Shown here piece by piece: positions 22,655 to 33,488 of a stretch of DNA of 64,000 nt. The stretch comes from Bromus sterilis (lineage: Eukaryota > Streptophyta > Magnoliopsida > Poales > Poaceae). Position numbers and translations under genes: made by a program. The stretch is taken from positions 180,976,516 through 181,040,515 of the forward strand of contig OX465597.1 of assembly GCA_950022295.1 (NCBI GenBank), given 5' to 3'. Every line of letters starts with the position of its first letter. The first letter of the stretch is position 1. Below the pieces are notes generated by a model, which was not told the DNA's origin, made no database searches, and saw only the letters and a program-made list of their open reading frames with translations.

Positions 22655-22725
22655 GCACGCAGTGGCGCAGTGGTAGAAAGAAGCCGCAGCAGTTCAGAGG
22701 GTCGTGGGTTCGACTCCCCCCCTCG
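22655..22725 (+). other. tRNA-like Pol III A-box/B-box module in the B 3' LTR
   Basis: TGGCGCAGTGG (22663-22673) matches the tRNA A-box consensus. GGTTCGACTCC (22707-22717) matches the B-box consensus. They are about 33 nt apart, as in tRNA genes. A T-rich run (about 22739-22748) lies downstream. The T-stem is imperfect (GTGGG against CCCCC) and I cannot assign an anticodon or acceptor stem, so it is a tRNA-like promoter module or tRNA-derived fragment, not a tRNA gene. Confidence 0.6.
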
Positions 22726-23866
22726 AGGATTTGCCTCCCCTTTTTTTTCTGAAATTAAGTAGAGGCTGACAGGCGTGCCCCTCGTGTCAGCGAGGCTGCC
22801 CGAGTGGAGTGGGCTGAGTCCACTAGTGGGCTTTGAACCTGGCCCAGTGCGCCGAGGCCAGCCCATGTGGTCTGAGCCCTTTTTCTTTTTTTTTCTTTTT
22901 CTTTTTTTTTTCTTTTCTATTTTGATTCAAATTTGAATTTGAATTCAAATTGAAATCTGATTTGAACTCCGACTCCATCCAGGGGCATCCTATATATGCT
23001 TTTGGGGTAGCTTGAGCTACTGATCTTCATGGTGAGGTCCTTTTTGCATGTTGCCCCTCTGAATTATTGGAGTGTGACAATTTTGCAAATAAACCCCTGG
23101 CATTTCTTTGTTTTTGTCAAGTGTTGCCCAAATTCAAAAATGGCCGTGCCATATATGAATTTTGGGTAATTTTTCACAAGGAGTTGCATGTGATGATGTT
23201 TATATCATTTGAGCCTTTTCAAAAATGCATCAAGTGCAATTTTGCATTCAGCCCCCTGAGCTCTAGTTGAAATTGCAACTGTGTTCGTAAATTCAAATGG
23301 TACCATATTATATATGGTTTTGGGGCAGTTTTCTGTAAGGATTGCAATGGTGATGTCCTCATGATGTTTTGGGCAACTCATATGGACAAGGTGTGACCAC
23401 CTTAGCCAGGATCAACCTGTCTTTCCCTTCTTGCATCATTTCAGCTTCAGTGCATTTTTGAAATGTTGATCATCTGTTCATTACAAGTTCTGTTTCATGT
23501 CATCTCCAATTCTTTTCTTCAAACCAGCACCTAACTTTTTGTCTTTGCATGTGGCTGGATTCCAACCTTGTTGCACCTCCCTTGTGTCAACTTCACCGAC
23601 ACTACTCCGTCTCCGGAATCGATGTTTTATGCTTTGTTGATCATGTCATGTTGCCATGTTACTTACACCGAAGTTAAGGCTAAGGCCAAGGCCATAAAAA
23701 TGTAAATAATTACATATGAAGTTGTTGACGTGTCGTCACCACCTTCATTTAAATTGACTAGATAGGGTCACATCATGCCTATTAAACTTGATCATCCCAT
23801 CCATGAATATGCATTAGTGCTCTTTGCTTACTTATGTGCCTTTTTCTTGCCGGTACCTTACGTTAG

Positions 23867-23956
23867 CACCTGAGACAGTCGAGGAGACCTACGTGGAGAT
23901 TTCCGACACCGAGCCCGAGGACCCTGCTGCGTCTGCTTCGACGACCGATTACCCAG
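23867..23956 (+). other. Putative LTR exon alpha, B 3' LTR
   Basis: This 90-bp open segment is preceded by GTTAG and followed by the GC-type donor CAG|GCAAGG. It reads PETVEETYVEISDTEPEDPA. Length and phase equal those in A. In B an in-frame TAG lies about 25 codons upstream in the unspliced sequence, so an unspliced ORF cannot extend as far as in A. That favours, but does not prove, an exon-like unit. Confidence 0.5.
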
Positions 23957-25160
23957 GCAAGGGGAAGATTTATACCATTACTTGATACCTTTCTGCCTAC
24001 CTGCCTAGCTGTAGTCTAGAACGTTTGTTTGATCCTATCCACTTTGCTTATGCCTCGTTCAAAACCAAACAGCCATGATCCTCATATCCCAGCAAAACAT
24101 TGTGTTGCTAAGTTACTGCTGCTCAGCAATTGCTTAGCATGAGTAGGAAAACTTGCTGCTTACCCTATGATTTTGGTTTGGGATATCATGTTATTTAAAG
24201 AAGTTGGTTGATATTTATTATTGATGATGTTAACTTATAATTGACGAAAGATGGGAGACCAGGCTGTTCCCACCAGGTGTTTTGTTCCATTTGAGTCACC
24301 TAGGTCTCGAGTTCCGGGTATTGTGTTTCTTGACGAGCGTGCCTAATCGTGTGTGGGATTCTATGGGGTCCCCTTGTATTACCTACCTAGCTTCATACAA
24401 TTCTAGAGGTGGCCCGAGCTGATTTACTATTTGCAAACGTGTGTGTGCTTGGTTGGTACCCCAGCTGTTTTCGAAATAACCCGGACCAACGGAGACATAG
24501 TTCCTCTGGTTGGTCCACACTGGTGAGCTAGGGAAGTCCCCTGATTTATAGGTGTGACTAAACCCGACCTTAGCCATACGGAACAGGCCGATCCGAGAGC
24601 TTGGCCGGCTTTTGGATTGGATGTCTACTCCCCGGGGGCCACCCGGAATTGTGCGTTGTTAGTTAGAGGGACTCTGACGTTCCGGAGTTTCAGGCGTTTA
24701 CTTAGCCAAGTGGAAACCGGGCGTACATGCGAAGCCTATGATGGGCAGTTGGTACACCCCTGCAGGGTTAAACCTTTTCGAAAAGCCGTGTCCGCGGTTA
24801 TGGACGACTTGAGACCTACTCCTTGTTCATAGAGTAACATCAATTTGAATCATATTTAAAACTTGCCTACCGTGTGAGTGCCTTGGTTGCTTTTCTTCGT
24901 CTAGGGGGACCGAGAGAAGATCCAGGTTGTGTTATGTTTGACGTAAGTAGGTGGATAGCAGACTTATGACGCGATGTCACGTGTACTTCTTGGATCTTAC
25001 CTCTACTCTGATAGAGCGGTAGCCACCATATATGCTAGTGCGGCTGCAACCTTTACCTTTATCTTATCTTACCATAGGAATTTAGTTATCCTGTAATGAT
25101 ATAATCTCACCCCTGTTTTCCTTTTGTGATTTTACTATTTTTCCTGATCGGCCGCTGTAG

Positions 25161-25246
25161 TGGAGTACTTTCTTGACCCGAGCACTGGACGATACTTCGT
25201 GGAGGTGCCCCCGGAGGAAGACGATGAGGACGACCTCGTTCAGTAG
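25161..25246 (+). other. Putative LTR exon beta, B 3' LTR (open)
   Basis: This segment follows TTTTCCTGATCGGCCGCTGTAG. With one base from exon alpha it reads VEYFLDPSTGRYFVEVPPEE, then DDEDDLVQ and TAG at 25244-25246. Relative to the A 3' copy it differs by substitutions only, with no indel in 86 bp. Confidence 0.5.
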
Positions 25247-25597
25247 ATCCTACAGTTGGGCTTCGACGATCCGTGGGTGGACTCTTTATGTGCATCCCTC
25301 TCTAGGGAAATTTGGCTTTTGACTGTACTCGGTCGTGTTTGTCTTCCGCTTGTCGCATGATGTACTGTTGGGTCCACGGACCTCTGAGATGATGTAATAA
25401 TTATCCAGTGGCGATGTATGCCCTAGACTTTATATATTTATGTCTTAGTTAAAGTTCTTCATTCTTATACTTGTTGTTGAGAATCCGGCAGCGACACGAG
25501 TGCGAGTGTCATGAGTCGGTGGCTCTTTATGCGCTACTAACTTGAGCGAGACGCGAAAGCGACTAACTCGAGTTAGCACCGCATCGGGGGCCTTACA

Positions 25598-26096
25598 GTG
25601 AGGTGTAGTCAATTGTCTGGCCTGAAGGATGGGTGAGTTTAACTGACTTGGCTTTACAATCAAGGACAGCATTCTGTCTTGATAACCAATCCATTCCTAG
25701 GATGACATCAATGTCTGAAGACTTGACGGCCATAAGAGAAGCAAGGAATACTAAACCCTCAATTGCAATTTGATTGCCATGGCTTACTCTATTAGTTTGC
25801 CACTTTGAACCAGGAGTTTGAATTATCATTGGAGAAAACATTTCTTCGAAAGGGAATTCATGCCGAAGTGCATAACTCTCCGACATGAATGAATGAGAAG
25901 CTCCTGGATCGAAAAGAATGGAGGCGGGAACATGATTGACTGGGAGTGTACCAAGGATGACGTCAAAAGTACCGATAGCTTCCTCAACTGAGATATGGTT
26001 CACACAACCACTACTAGTGGATGAAGGCTTTGCTTGCAAGGGGTTGAAGGTGGATTTCCTTGAAGGCTTACGTCGAGAATGACGTGGTGTCATCAA
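25598..26096 (-). pseudogene. Element C aspartic protease (separated from RT by insertion of B)
   Basis: This is the retropepsin-like protease of C. The catalytic block reads ILFDPGASHSFMSE (DPG, where DSG is usual in the group), with DVILGMDWLSRQNAV as the second conserved block. The first five bases, 25598-25602, are the right GTGAG duplication of B. On the minus strand the frame runs open into the insertion, and continues in the C RT segment ending at 4849. Upstream it is separated from the gag zinc knuckle by a stop. Confidence 0.9.
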
Positions 26097-27031
26097 AACC
26101 TAAGGGCACTGACGAAGGTAATGGCCTGGCAGACCACACTTGAAACACACCCTTCCTGAATTGCTGGGAGAAGGATCACTTGATTGCACACCATCATTCC
26201 TGGGAGGAACAAAGTGTTGAGGTGGATGGCATATATTGGATGGTGGCCTCTGAAGAAGGTTTTGATGTATGGCACTAGTTGAAATCAATATTCAGCGTTT
26301 CTGAGGGGCTGAACTTGAAGAAGGAGCAAACTCACGAGCATGCGAAACTCTTCAGACACTTCATTGCCATGCTCAGCTCTGAAGGATCTGTTGACTAAAT
26401 CCTCAAAGGTGGAAAATTCAAGGAGGTCGAGATCATGAAGAAGGATGGGGCTAAGTCCCTTACGGAACCTTGTCTGCTTTCTGGCATCGGTGGTGATCTC
26501 ATCTTGGGCATATCGAGAAAGACGGTTGAACTCACTCACATACTCATGAATGGACATCTCTCCTTAAGTCAAATTGCAGAACTCTTCCTTCTTGCGCTCC
26601 ATTAACATCCAGAAGGTGGTACCCTCGAAAAGCATCACAGAACTCCTGCCAAGTCACTACGTGACCAACAGGCTGCATTGCAATATAGTTCTCCCACCAT
26701 TCAGCAGCAGCACCTTCCAGAAAGTATGCAGGGAATATAACTCGATCATTGGGAGAAACATGTGCCATGTCAAGCTTATGCTCGATGGAACGGAGCCAAT
26801 CATCAGCTTCAAGGGGCTTGAGGAGAATGAAATCCTGAATGCTAACAACCACATTGCGCTGACGAGCGGTATTCTGCCAATGAGCTCCAAAAGGCATGTT
26901 TGATCACGTCGATTCCGCTCAGCTTCCATCATGATTTCCGCCGCAGAAGGCGGAGGTGGAGGTTCATCATCAGTTCGATTCCGAACACGGTCTCGATTCC
27001 GACGAACAGCACTACGAGTTCCACCTGACAT
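26097..27031 (-). pseudogene. Element C gag (fragmented)
   Basis: This is the gag of C, read on the minus strand from MSGGTRSAVRRNRDRVRNR at 27031. The capsid domain is recognisable (LEADDWLRSIEHKLDM, AAAEWWENYIAM, IHEYVSEFNRLSRY), followed by a zinc knuckle CFKCGLPGHYLRQC (CX2CX4HX4C intact) near 26105-26150. These pieces lie in different frames, with breaks near 26900, 26555 and 26290 and a stop after the zinc knuckle, so the gene is dead. Confidence 0.88.
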
Positions 27032-27489
27032 CCTGTGTGATAAAAATCAACAATCAGAACAGGTAGTACGATGGAATCAAAGATAAGAGGACATGACTAG
27101 GATGAAAAGATTGTAACGCAACAACAATGATTCACAAGGACCACGGGACAACTCGGGCAGCATAACGGCTACACTAGGATGAAAAATGAGACAACCTTGG
27201 AGAGATTGGATAGAACTTCTTCAAGGAACTCAACAACATGAAGACTATGGACAACCACAACAATCCTACGGCTCTAAAGAAGCAACCAACGAGATGTTCT
27301 AGTAAAGACATAGATGAGCCTAGTCCTATCTTCCCTTTGAACAAGATGAGGGTGACTAAGAACTCAGATCGATGAGGGTAAGGAGAAAAAGAAGCCTTAC
27401 GTTGCTCCCATTATACCCAAGTAACTATATAACTATGGAAGGCTAGACTCGACTTCGACCAAGGATTTGATAATCCTACAGACAGTCCT

Positions 27490-27501
27490 GCTCTGATAAC
27501 A
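27490..27501 (-). other. Primer-binding site of element C
   Basis: On the minus strand TGTTATCAGAGC lies four bases inside the LTR end. It differs by one base from the tRNA-Met type PBS TGGTATCAGAGC. Confidence 0.8.
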
Positions 27502-27505
27502 AGTC

Positions 27506-27892
27506 TGTCGGGACCCAGAATATGCGTATGTAATTCTAGTCACAACTCAATCATATGGAGAGCCAAGAGTCGTACCCACTTGTCTATGCAGACAAGGCCA
27601 AGCACAGAACACTCTCGGAAAGCATCGTACGTGAGGGGCATCCCATCCAGGCCGGATGATCAACTAAGATGGGTCCTCATCGCCCGCTCACAAGTCTAAA
27701 TGATTATGGGTGGTGAAATTCCATACTCATCGACAAGTCGCTTCAACCATATTATCGATTGAATTATAACTCTTACATAAACATACTCCAGCCCGATCAC
27801 TTAGTCGGGGTCTCGGGCGGGCTCGATCATACAACAAAGTGTGCCACGTGACAGAGTCACGAGCAATCGCATCGCGATGCCCCAAGCTGCAC
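27506..27892 (-). repeat. Element C 5' LTR (only its 3'-terminal ~387 bp remain)
   Basis: The plus-strand sequence starts TGTCGGGACCCAGAA (minus-strand LTR end TTCTGGGTCCCGACA) next to the PBS. It continues to about 27892, where it abuts sequence homologous to the D/F LTRs. The rest of the C LTR is not seen on the other side of D, so it has been deleted. The right boundary is approximate (within about 10 bp). Confidence 0.78.
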
Positions 27893-28957
27893 ACATCTCC
27901 GGGAGCTTCTCCACCAGCATGGACGCTTCCCGAATGATCCGTGAGTATTCCACCTTGGACCATGGGTCCATGATCAGTAGCTATGTATGTTATCCTCCCC
28001 TCTTTGTTCTTCATGGATTAGACCTTGTGAGCTGGCCTACATGATCAAGTTACATATGTAATTATTTCTGCTGTTGCTATGTGGAGTAATATATTTGGTA
28101 CTTCTCTTTTATATTTTTGTTCTTGAGTAATTCTTGCATTTTCTCCGTTTTTGTGTATTGCTTTGCCCAAGTAGTAGGTAGTAACTCCAAGAGGGAGCGT
28201 TATGCTTTATTGTGGGTTCATACCCCCTGATGACTAGCTTCAGTGACAGATGCATGACTCTAGGGGATGTGTTGTCGCGACAAGGGGGAATACAACGGTG
28301 CTTGTAACCGCGGTTGCAAGGATTGTTTACTTTACACAAAGTTCTTTTAATGCAGTTGTCTGTTGCTTTGGTTTTACACTTTGGGTGGGGCTCGCAACTT
28401 AATACCAGCGAGATGTTCTGGATAGATATCTCAAGGTGGATGATTAGTAGTAGATGCAGATGGATTTCAGTCTACTTATCTTTGCGTACTTCCCATGATT
28501 TTGAGCCTCTTCCTTTCTATTGTAGCATAGTTAGCATTGCGGTGCGTTTTTAATCCTGTCAATTTCCCAGCTGTGATTTGTTTACCTCACATAGAAGTTT
28601 ATTGTCATTTTGGAGAGAGACATCACTACTGGACATCATGTCACCCGGTCCATATTTCCACCACTGTTTACACCCTCAATTTACTTGTTGCTTTTACTTT
28701 CTAGTTGGATTTATCATTACCCTTTTATCTGTTGCGTTGATCCTTTGTAAAAAGAAAGGCCAGAGAGATTGACAACCTCTCTTTAGTCGTTGGGAGCAAA
28801 GTTATTTGTATATGTGTGCAGGTCCGGGCAAAGCAAGTGATATCTCTCAAACGACACATCACTTGTCGAATCACCTACTTGTCCTCCTGGGAGTCCTACG
28901 GGAGACAATCTTAAACCTTGGCATCTTTGCCAAGGGAAATTTGCTGCTAGGCTACAT
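27893..28957 (+). repeat. Element D 5' LTR, left piece (5'-truncated)
   Basis: Homologous to about 37795-38868 of the D 3' LTR (for example GGACCATGGGTCCATGATCAG and GGGGATGTGTTGT...). It begins abruptly at about 27893 next to the C LTR and is interrupted at 28957 by solo LTR J. The last 29 bp of this LTR are at 33489-33517. Confidence 0.88.
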
Positions 28958-29250
28958 TGTCATGCCCCCAAAATCGAACCATGTACAGTAATCATACATG
29001 CAAGGTACACGACCGAGATCAGGATGCCATAGTGAGATATCACAACACAACTCTATAAATAAAATAATACAACCTGTTTAATACAAGCCAGGGTCCACGA
29101 GGGCTCGGATACAATAGCTCGAGAGCACGAAGTTAGCGGAAGCAATAGTATTTGAGTACAGACACAAGAATACAAGGTTGCCTTAAGAAGGCTAGCACAA
29201 ATATAAAAAATGATCGAAAAGGCGAGGCCTCCCTCCTGGGAACCTCCGAA

Positions 29251-29354
29251 CTACTCCTGGTCAAAGGGGAACTCAATGTCGTAGAAGGCAACGGGGATCT
29301 TCATGTTGCGGTGGTCGGCATCGGGGATCTTCTGCTCCTAGGCTCCAATGTCGA
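29251..29354 (-). pseudogene. Putative LTR exon beta in solo LTR J (one internal stop)
   Basis: On the minus strand, TTTTTTTTTGCCTGATCGTCCGCTTCAG precedes the segment. The last 19 bases differ from the acceptor of A only at two positions. The segment is 104 bp, i.e. 2 + 34 codons, so the phase fits exon alpha. It ends IEFPFDQE followed by TAG. A TAG interrupts it at the sixth codon, which in a degenerate solo LTR is not surprising. Confidence 0.42.
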
Positions 29355-31031
29355 CTGAAGCGGACGATCAGGCAAAAAAAAAGGGGGAAATAAATCAAGG
29401 GTGAGTATCTAGCATACCCGCGAGTCTTACGTCCGCGACTAAGCATATATGCATTTGTATCAAATGGAAAGGGGAGGCTGTATATAGTGGAATGCAAGGT
29501 AGAAATCAGAATAAGGATGAGAAGATAGGCCTATCGAAGACTAGCATCTTCCGACGGTTCTTGCAGCATGAGAAAAGAATAGCCAACAGTTCATAGCATG
29601 AATGTAATAACAATGCAACAGAAGTTGCTGCAGCATTGTATAATAGTAAGTTGTAGTAATTAACAATTATAAATGCCTCCGAGTTCCCCTCCTCGACTTC
29701 CCTGCGAGGAAGAGAAATCGGAACCAACAGTTTAATAGTAGTAGTTTGTAGTAGTAGGCTCTGGCTTCAGCATAAAGCGTCCTGTTACCGGGGACATGGC
29801 TATTCGAATAGATAAAACTCCCTGCAGGGGTGCACTACTGTTTAGCCTTCATACTCGGATCTCTAGGGTGGCGTACACCTTGTTAGCTAATGCCCCACCG
29901 AGGCTATCCGACGCGCCGAGGCCCATCCTATGGCTCATCAGAGAGGTCCTCGTCGGTCTAAAGTTCTAAGGGAAAGGCGGTCTTGGGTCGTCGCCCCTCG
30001 CTCTTCGGGTCGGTGTGAGGAGGGAGAATTCCAACGACGCAGCGCGATCCGTCCCTGCCAGAATGCTGAACTGGACGTCTTTCAGAGCTTACGAACGGGA
30101 TCACCACGCGGAGGGCCCACACCGTAATCCCATGTGAAGGTAGTGCGTACAAGCCTTTGTGGTCTCTCATGTCATCCACCTGAACCATTAGTCGTTTTAT
30201 TATTATCTGTAGGGACAACCGTTATCGTTGCCCCTTTTTGGATGATTCGCGGACAACGACTGCAGTCAGGACCACCAGTACATCGGTGCCTGCCCTGTCG
30301 TCCCACCAACTCTTGCGGTTACCAACAAGGTGAACCATCTCTTTACCTTATCTCGATTGTGCTCTTGGAAGATCCTGACGTTCGTACTACAGGGTATCTC
30401 ACGGCCAACGAGCAAGGACCAGGCCCACGATGGTATCCGCCTGTCCTGCCGTCCCGATACAATCCCTGCGCGGGCACCGTTGGGTCACCCGACTCCTTAC
30501 CTTTAAGGACACCAGTTGATTCGAGTGTCTGCCATCAAGTGAAACCAGGAGGAATCACCCTCGATGGTACACTTGAAGAGGTTCGACAGAGACATCAACG
30601 TAATGAACTAAAGAGGTAAACCTCGTATCAGCCCGGTGATGCTACGCTACAGAGCTGACGAGAGTGAAATACGAGTCCATCCACTCGTAAGTCAAACTCG
30701 AAGTGAGTCGGCAGAGTCTCGCCGTTGTAGATTCCCTATGGAGTCTACATTGACCTGTACCTGTTGCGGTTATAATATTTTGTAATCCGCGTTCACTCAC
30801 CAGAGTGATCACGACCCGCTATTCTAAACCTAGCTAACAATGTGCAGGGTTCACTGCTGAAATTTATATTTATTTATAAGGTAGCATAGGACAAAGGAAG
30901 GTACATCAAGGGGGGAAAAACAAGCTATGCAATTGAATAGGATTGTAACATAGCAGCAGCAGCAAATGCCTAGTGCAAGAAATTATGGAAAAGATAGACG
31001 ATATCTGGGGAAGGAAAATGGCTCTTCTTGC

Positions 31032-31112
31032 CTGGAAGCTCGGCAGTAGCGGTACGGTCGTCGACGAAGTAGTCGTACTCGGCAACGGTGTCGTCGGCGG
31101 CAGCAACGGGGT
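31032..31112 (-). other. Putative LTR exon alpha in solo LTR J (diverged)
   Basis: On the minus strand a pyrimidine-rich stretch ending CTCCGGTAG is followed by an 81-bp open segment that ends CTTCCAG|GCAAG, the same GC-type donor and phase as in A and B. It encodes an acidic peptide beginning PVAAADDTVAEYDYFVDD. Length differs from A by nine bases, a multiple of three. Nucleotide identity to A is low outside the boundaries, so the similarity is mainly structural. Confidence 0.42.
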
Positions 31113-33488
31113 CTACCGGAGAATAAGGGGGGAAGAAACAGTAAATAGACAACAATAATAACAATACAAATGTATGACATAGAAGATACAAAGCAATGGG
31201 GGCTCTAACGCAGTGTTCGGTGATTTGCTCGGAGCAGGAATTTATCCGGTGATGACTCGCCAATACCGGTTAATTACTGGACAGATGATCCGGAGGGGGG
31301 AAGGTTCCATGTCTGCAGTGTTGGAGACATCTGATAGACATGTGGATAGTGTAACTGTGATCGTTGATCCATTCTGGACAACTTTCTTGTTCAGAACATT
31401 TTCATTCGACAAGTTTTACCAGCTCCAGTCGTCTGACAGACAGATGAACCAAAGGAGAAATGTTCCACGTTTGGTAGGTTAGAGGGGTGCGGTGGGTATA
31501 CGGGTAGCGTATTCAGATTCGTCATATTTTTCTGATCAACTTTCATGTATAAAGTTTTTCCATTTGATATACAGATTAAATGATATAAATTATCTCAGTT
31601 TTATTGAATTAAAAAGATTTCAGGATTTCTATAATTGTTTATTAACATTATCCAAAATAGGGGTTGACTGAGTCAACACTCACAGGTGGGGCCCAGTCAA
31701 CAGTCTTTGTTGACCTGGTCAATATGACCAATGGGTCCCACATGTCAGCCTCACATATTATAAAAGTAGTTAATCTAGTAAAACAGTAGGTGGGGCCCAG
31801 CCGTCAATGACACATGTTATTTTAACAGTTAATTAATCCAGTGATTTAGTTAATGGCCTAGGGCCCACATGTCATACACTGGGTGTTTTATTAATTTATT
31901 TAACACAATTTCTTAAAGGTGGGACCCAAGTGTCATTGGCACAGGTGTTAATTAAACAAGTTTAATTATCCAGAGAATTTCTTAAGTAAAAGGACCCACC
32001 TGTCATTGACTTCTATTTTTAACGAATCGTTTAAAATTGTTATAACTAGCTAGGGGCCCAGCTGTAAGTGGCAGGGGGTATCTCTATTTACTTTAACCAG
32101 AGGCTATTAAGGGGGGTGGGCCCATGCGTTAGTGGAGGATTAGGGGGGGTTAGCTTAGCCCCTACTCTAAATGGCCATGGCCCACTGGCTAGTAGCACGG
32201 GCCACCGCACGAGACACCGGTGACGAGGGCCACGACCGCATGCGGCTGCCGGAGCAGCAACGGTGTGGGCGCACCCGGCGGCTACAAGCTGAGGCGTGGA
32301 CGGAAGAGGTGCCACATGGGCGCGCAACAAGGCGCTGCGAGCGCGAGCTCGTCCACGGCGGACCGCGGTGGCCGATCCCGAGCACGAGGACGGCGGCATC
32401 GGTGCCAAACCAACGGGGCAGGAGTGGAAACGATGGGATGGGTGCGCTCACAGTGAGCAGCAGGGCGGCGCGAGAAGGCGGCGTGGAGGTGGCAATGGCG
32501 ACGACTGGGAGGCGCCAGAGCCACGCCGAAGCCACGGGGGCGGCGAGCTCAAGCCGTGGCGGCTACGGTTAACCGGGGCGCGCGATAGGAGGAGCGTCCG
32601 GTGAATCGACGAGGTAGAGGGGTGCAACGCCACCAGTAGGTTCCACGGGGCCGAGCGTGGCGGTTGGGCTTGCCGGAGGCGCGTCCAAGAGGGAGGGTTG
32701 GGATCCAAATCGGGAGGGAGGGAGAGGTGAACGAGATGGAGGGGGGTCTGGTTCGGTTGTGTCCATGGAGACACAGGGTCGTGGGCAGGGCCAGGGGATA
32801 AGGGGAGGGAAGTGGGCTGGTGTGGGTTGGGCCAGGCATAGTCGCATAGGACGAGACTTAGTGCTTTTCTTTTATTTATTTTTTATTGTTTCCTTTTTCT
32901 GATTGTATTTTGTTTAGTCATTTTCCGAATTTCGTAATAGGTGAATCTTGCACAAATAATTATGTTACCCATGAATATGTTTCTACATAAAGTTTGGGGG
33001 TTTTATAAAAACATTTGTATTTTATAAAATTATTCAATGATTAAATGGGGTTACTTTGCTACTATTTTATTTTGTATTCCATTTTTAGGATTTTTGCAAA
33101 AGGTGAAACTTGTTCCCACATTATTTTCACATGGTACAGCATTGGCTCAAAAAGTTTGGTGGCAAACTAAATTCATTTAGGGTTTCATTTGAATATGCAA
33201 CGAATAAAAGGGGTTGTTTTGGCACTGTCTTGAATTGTTTGAAATATTTAAATGTTGAAATAATTATCCTTAACCTGGTTTAGTGATATACTGACTTTCA
33301 GCCATTTTATAAAAAAATGCACAATTTTTGGGTCAAATTTAATTTCCACATTATTTTGTAAATTCAATTGGGTTTGAATTTGAGCTCAACTTGATCAAGG
33401 GTAATGATCCCTTCCTAACCATGATGAAAAGACCATTAACAAGATGATTACTGTTGAGTTTCTGTTGTCTGACACCCAGGGTGTTACA

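Larger units (their letters stand above)
4850..25597 (+). mobile_element. Element B: deletion-derivative Gypsy retrotransposon (with A nested inside)
   Basis: B is a plus-strand Gypsy element inserted into the pol gene of C, flanked by perfect GTGAG duplications. Its 5' LTR is present only as about 1.4 kb in two pieces (4850-5059 and 19559-20758) separated by element A. Nearly all of the internal domain is deleted: the LTR is joined directly to the last 148 bp of the integrase/chromodomain region (20759-20906). That is followed by a full 3' LTR (20907-25597, 4691 bp). The LTR is clearly related to that of A along most of its length but is a distinct subfamily. It has no coding capacity of its own. 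Confidence 0.92.
20907..25597 (+). repeat. Element B 3' LTR (4691 bp)
   Basis: It starts TGTAACAGCCCATGTGC and ends GGGGGCCTTACA, followed by GTGAG. Its first 1.4 kb differ substantially from A, while the second half is clearly homologous (for example the regions around 8020-8110 and 9320-9755 of A). It carries open copies of both putative exons and a two-box tRNA-like module. Confidence 0.94.
28958..33488 (-). mobile_element. Solo LTR J (4531 bp) inside the D 5' LTR
   Basis: The plus strand reads TGTCATGCCCCC ... GGGTGTTACA. On the minus strand this is TGTAACACCC ... GGGGGCATGACA, like the termini of the A, B and C LTR group. The flanks are TACAT (28953-28957) and TATAT (33489-33493), a 4/5 match. 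The empty site is visible in the D 3' LTR near 38861-38870 (GGCTACATCCAACC). No internal domain is present, so a solo LTR from unequal recombination is the simplest reading. It is oriented on the minus strand because exons alpha and beta are on that strand. Confidence 0.88.

Noticed and set aside
30134..30619. 161-codon plus-strand ORF in J
   Set aside because: It lies antisense to the inferred orientation of the solo LTR and has no domain or repeat support.
32088..32850. Gene on either strand in a GC-rich block
   Set aside because: It lies inside solo LTR J, and ORFs overlap on both strands without any domain.
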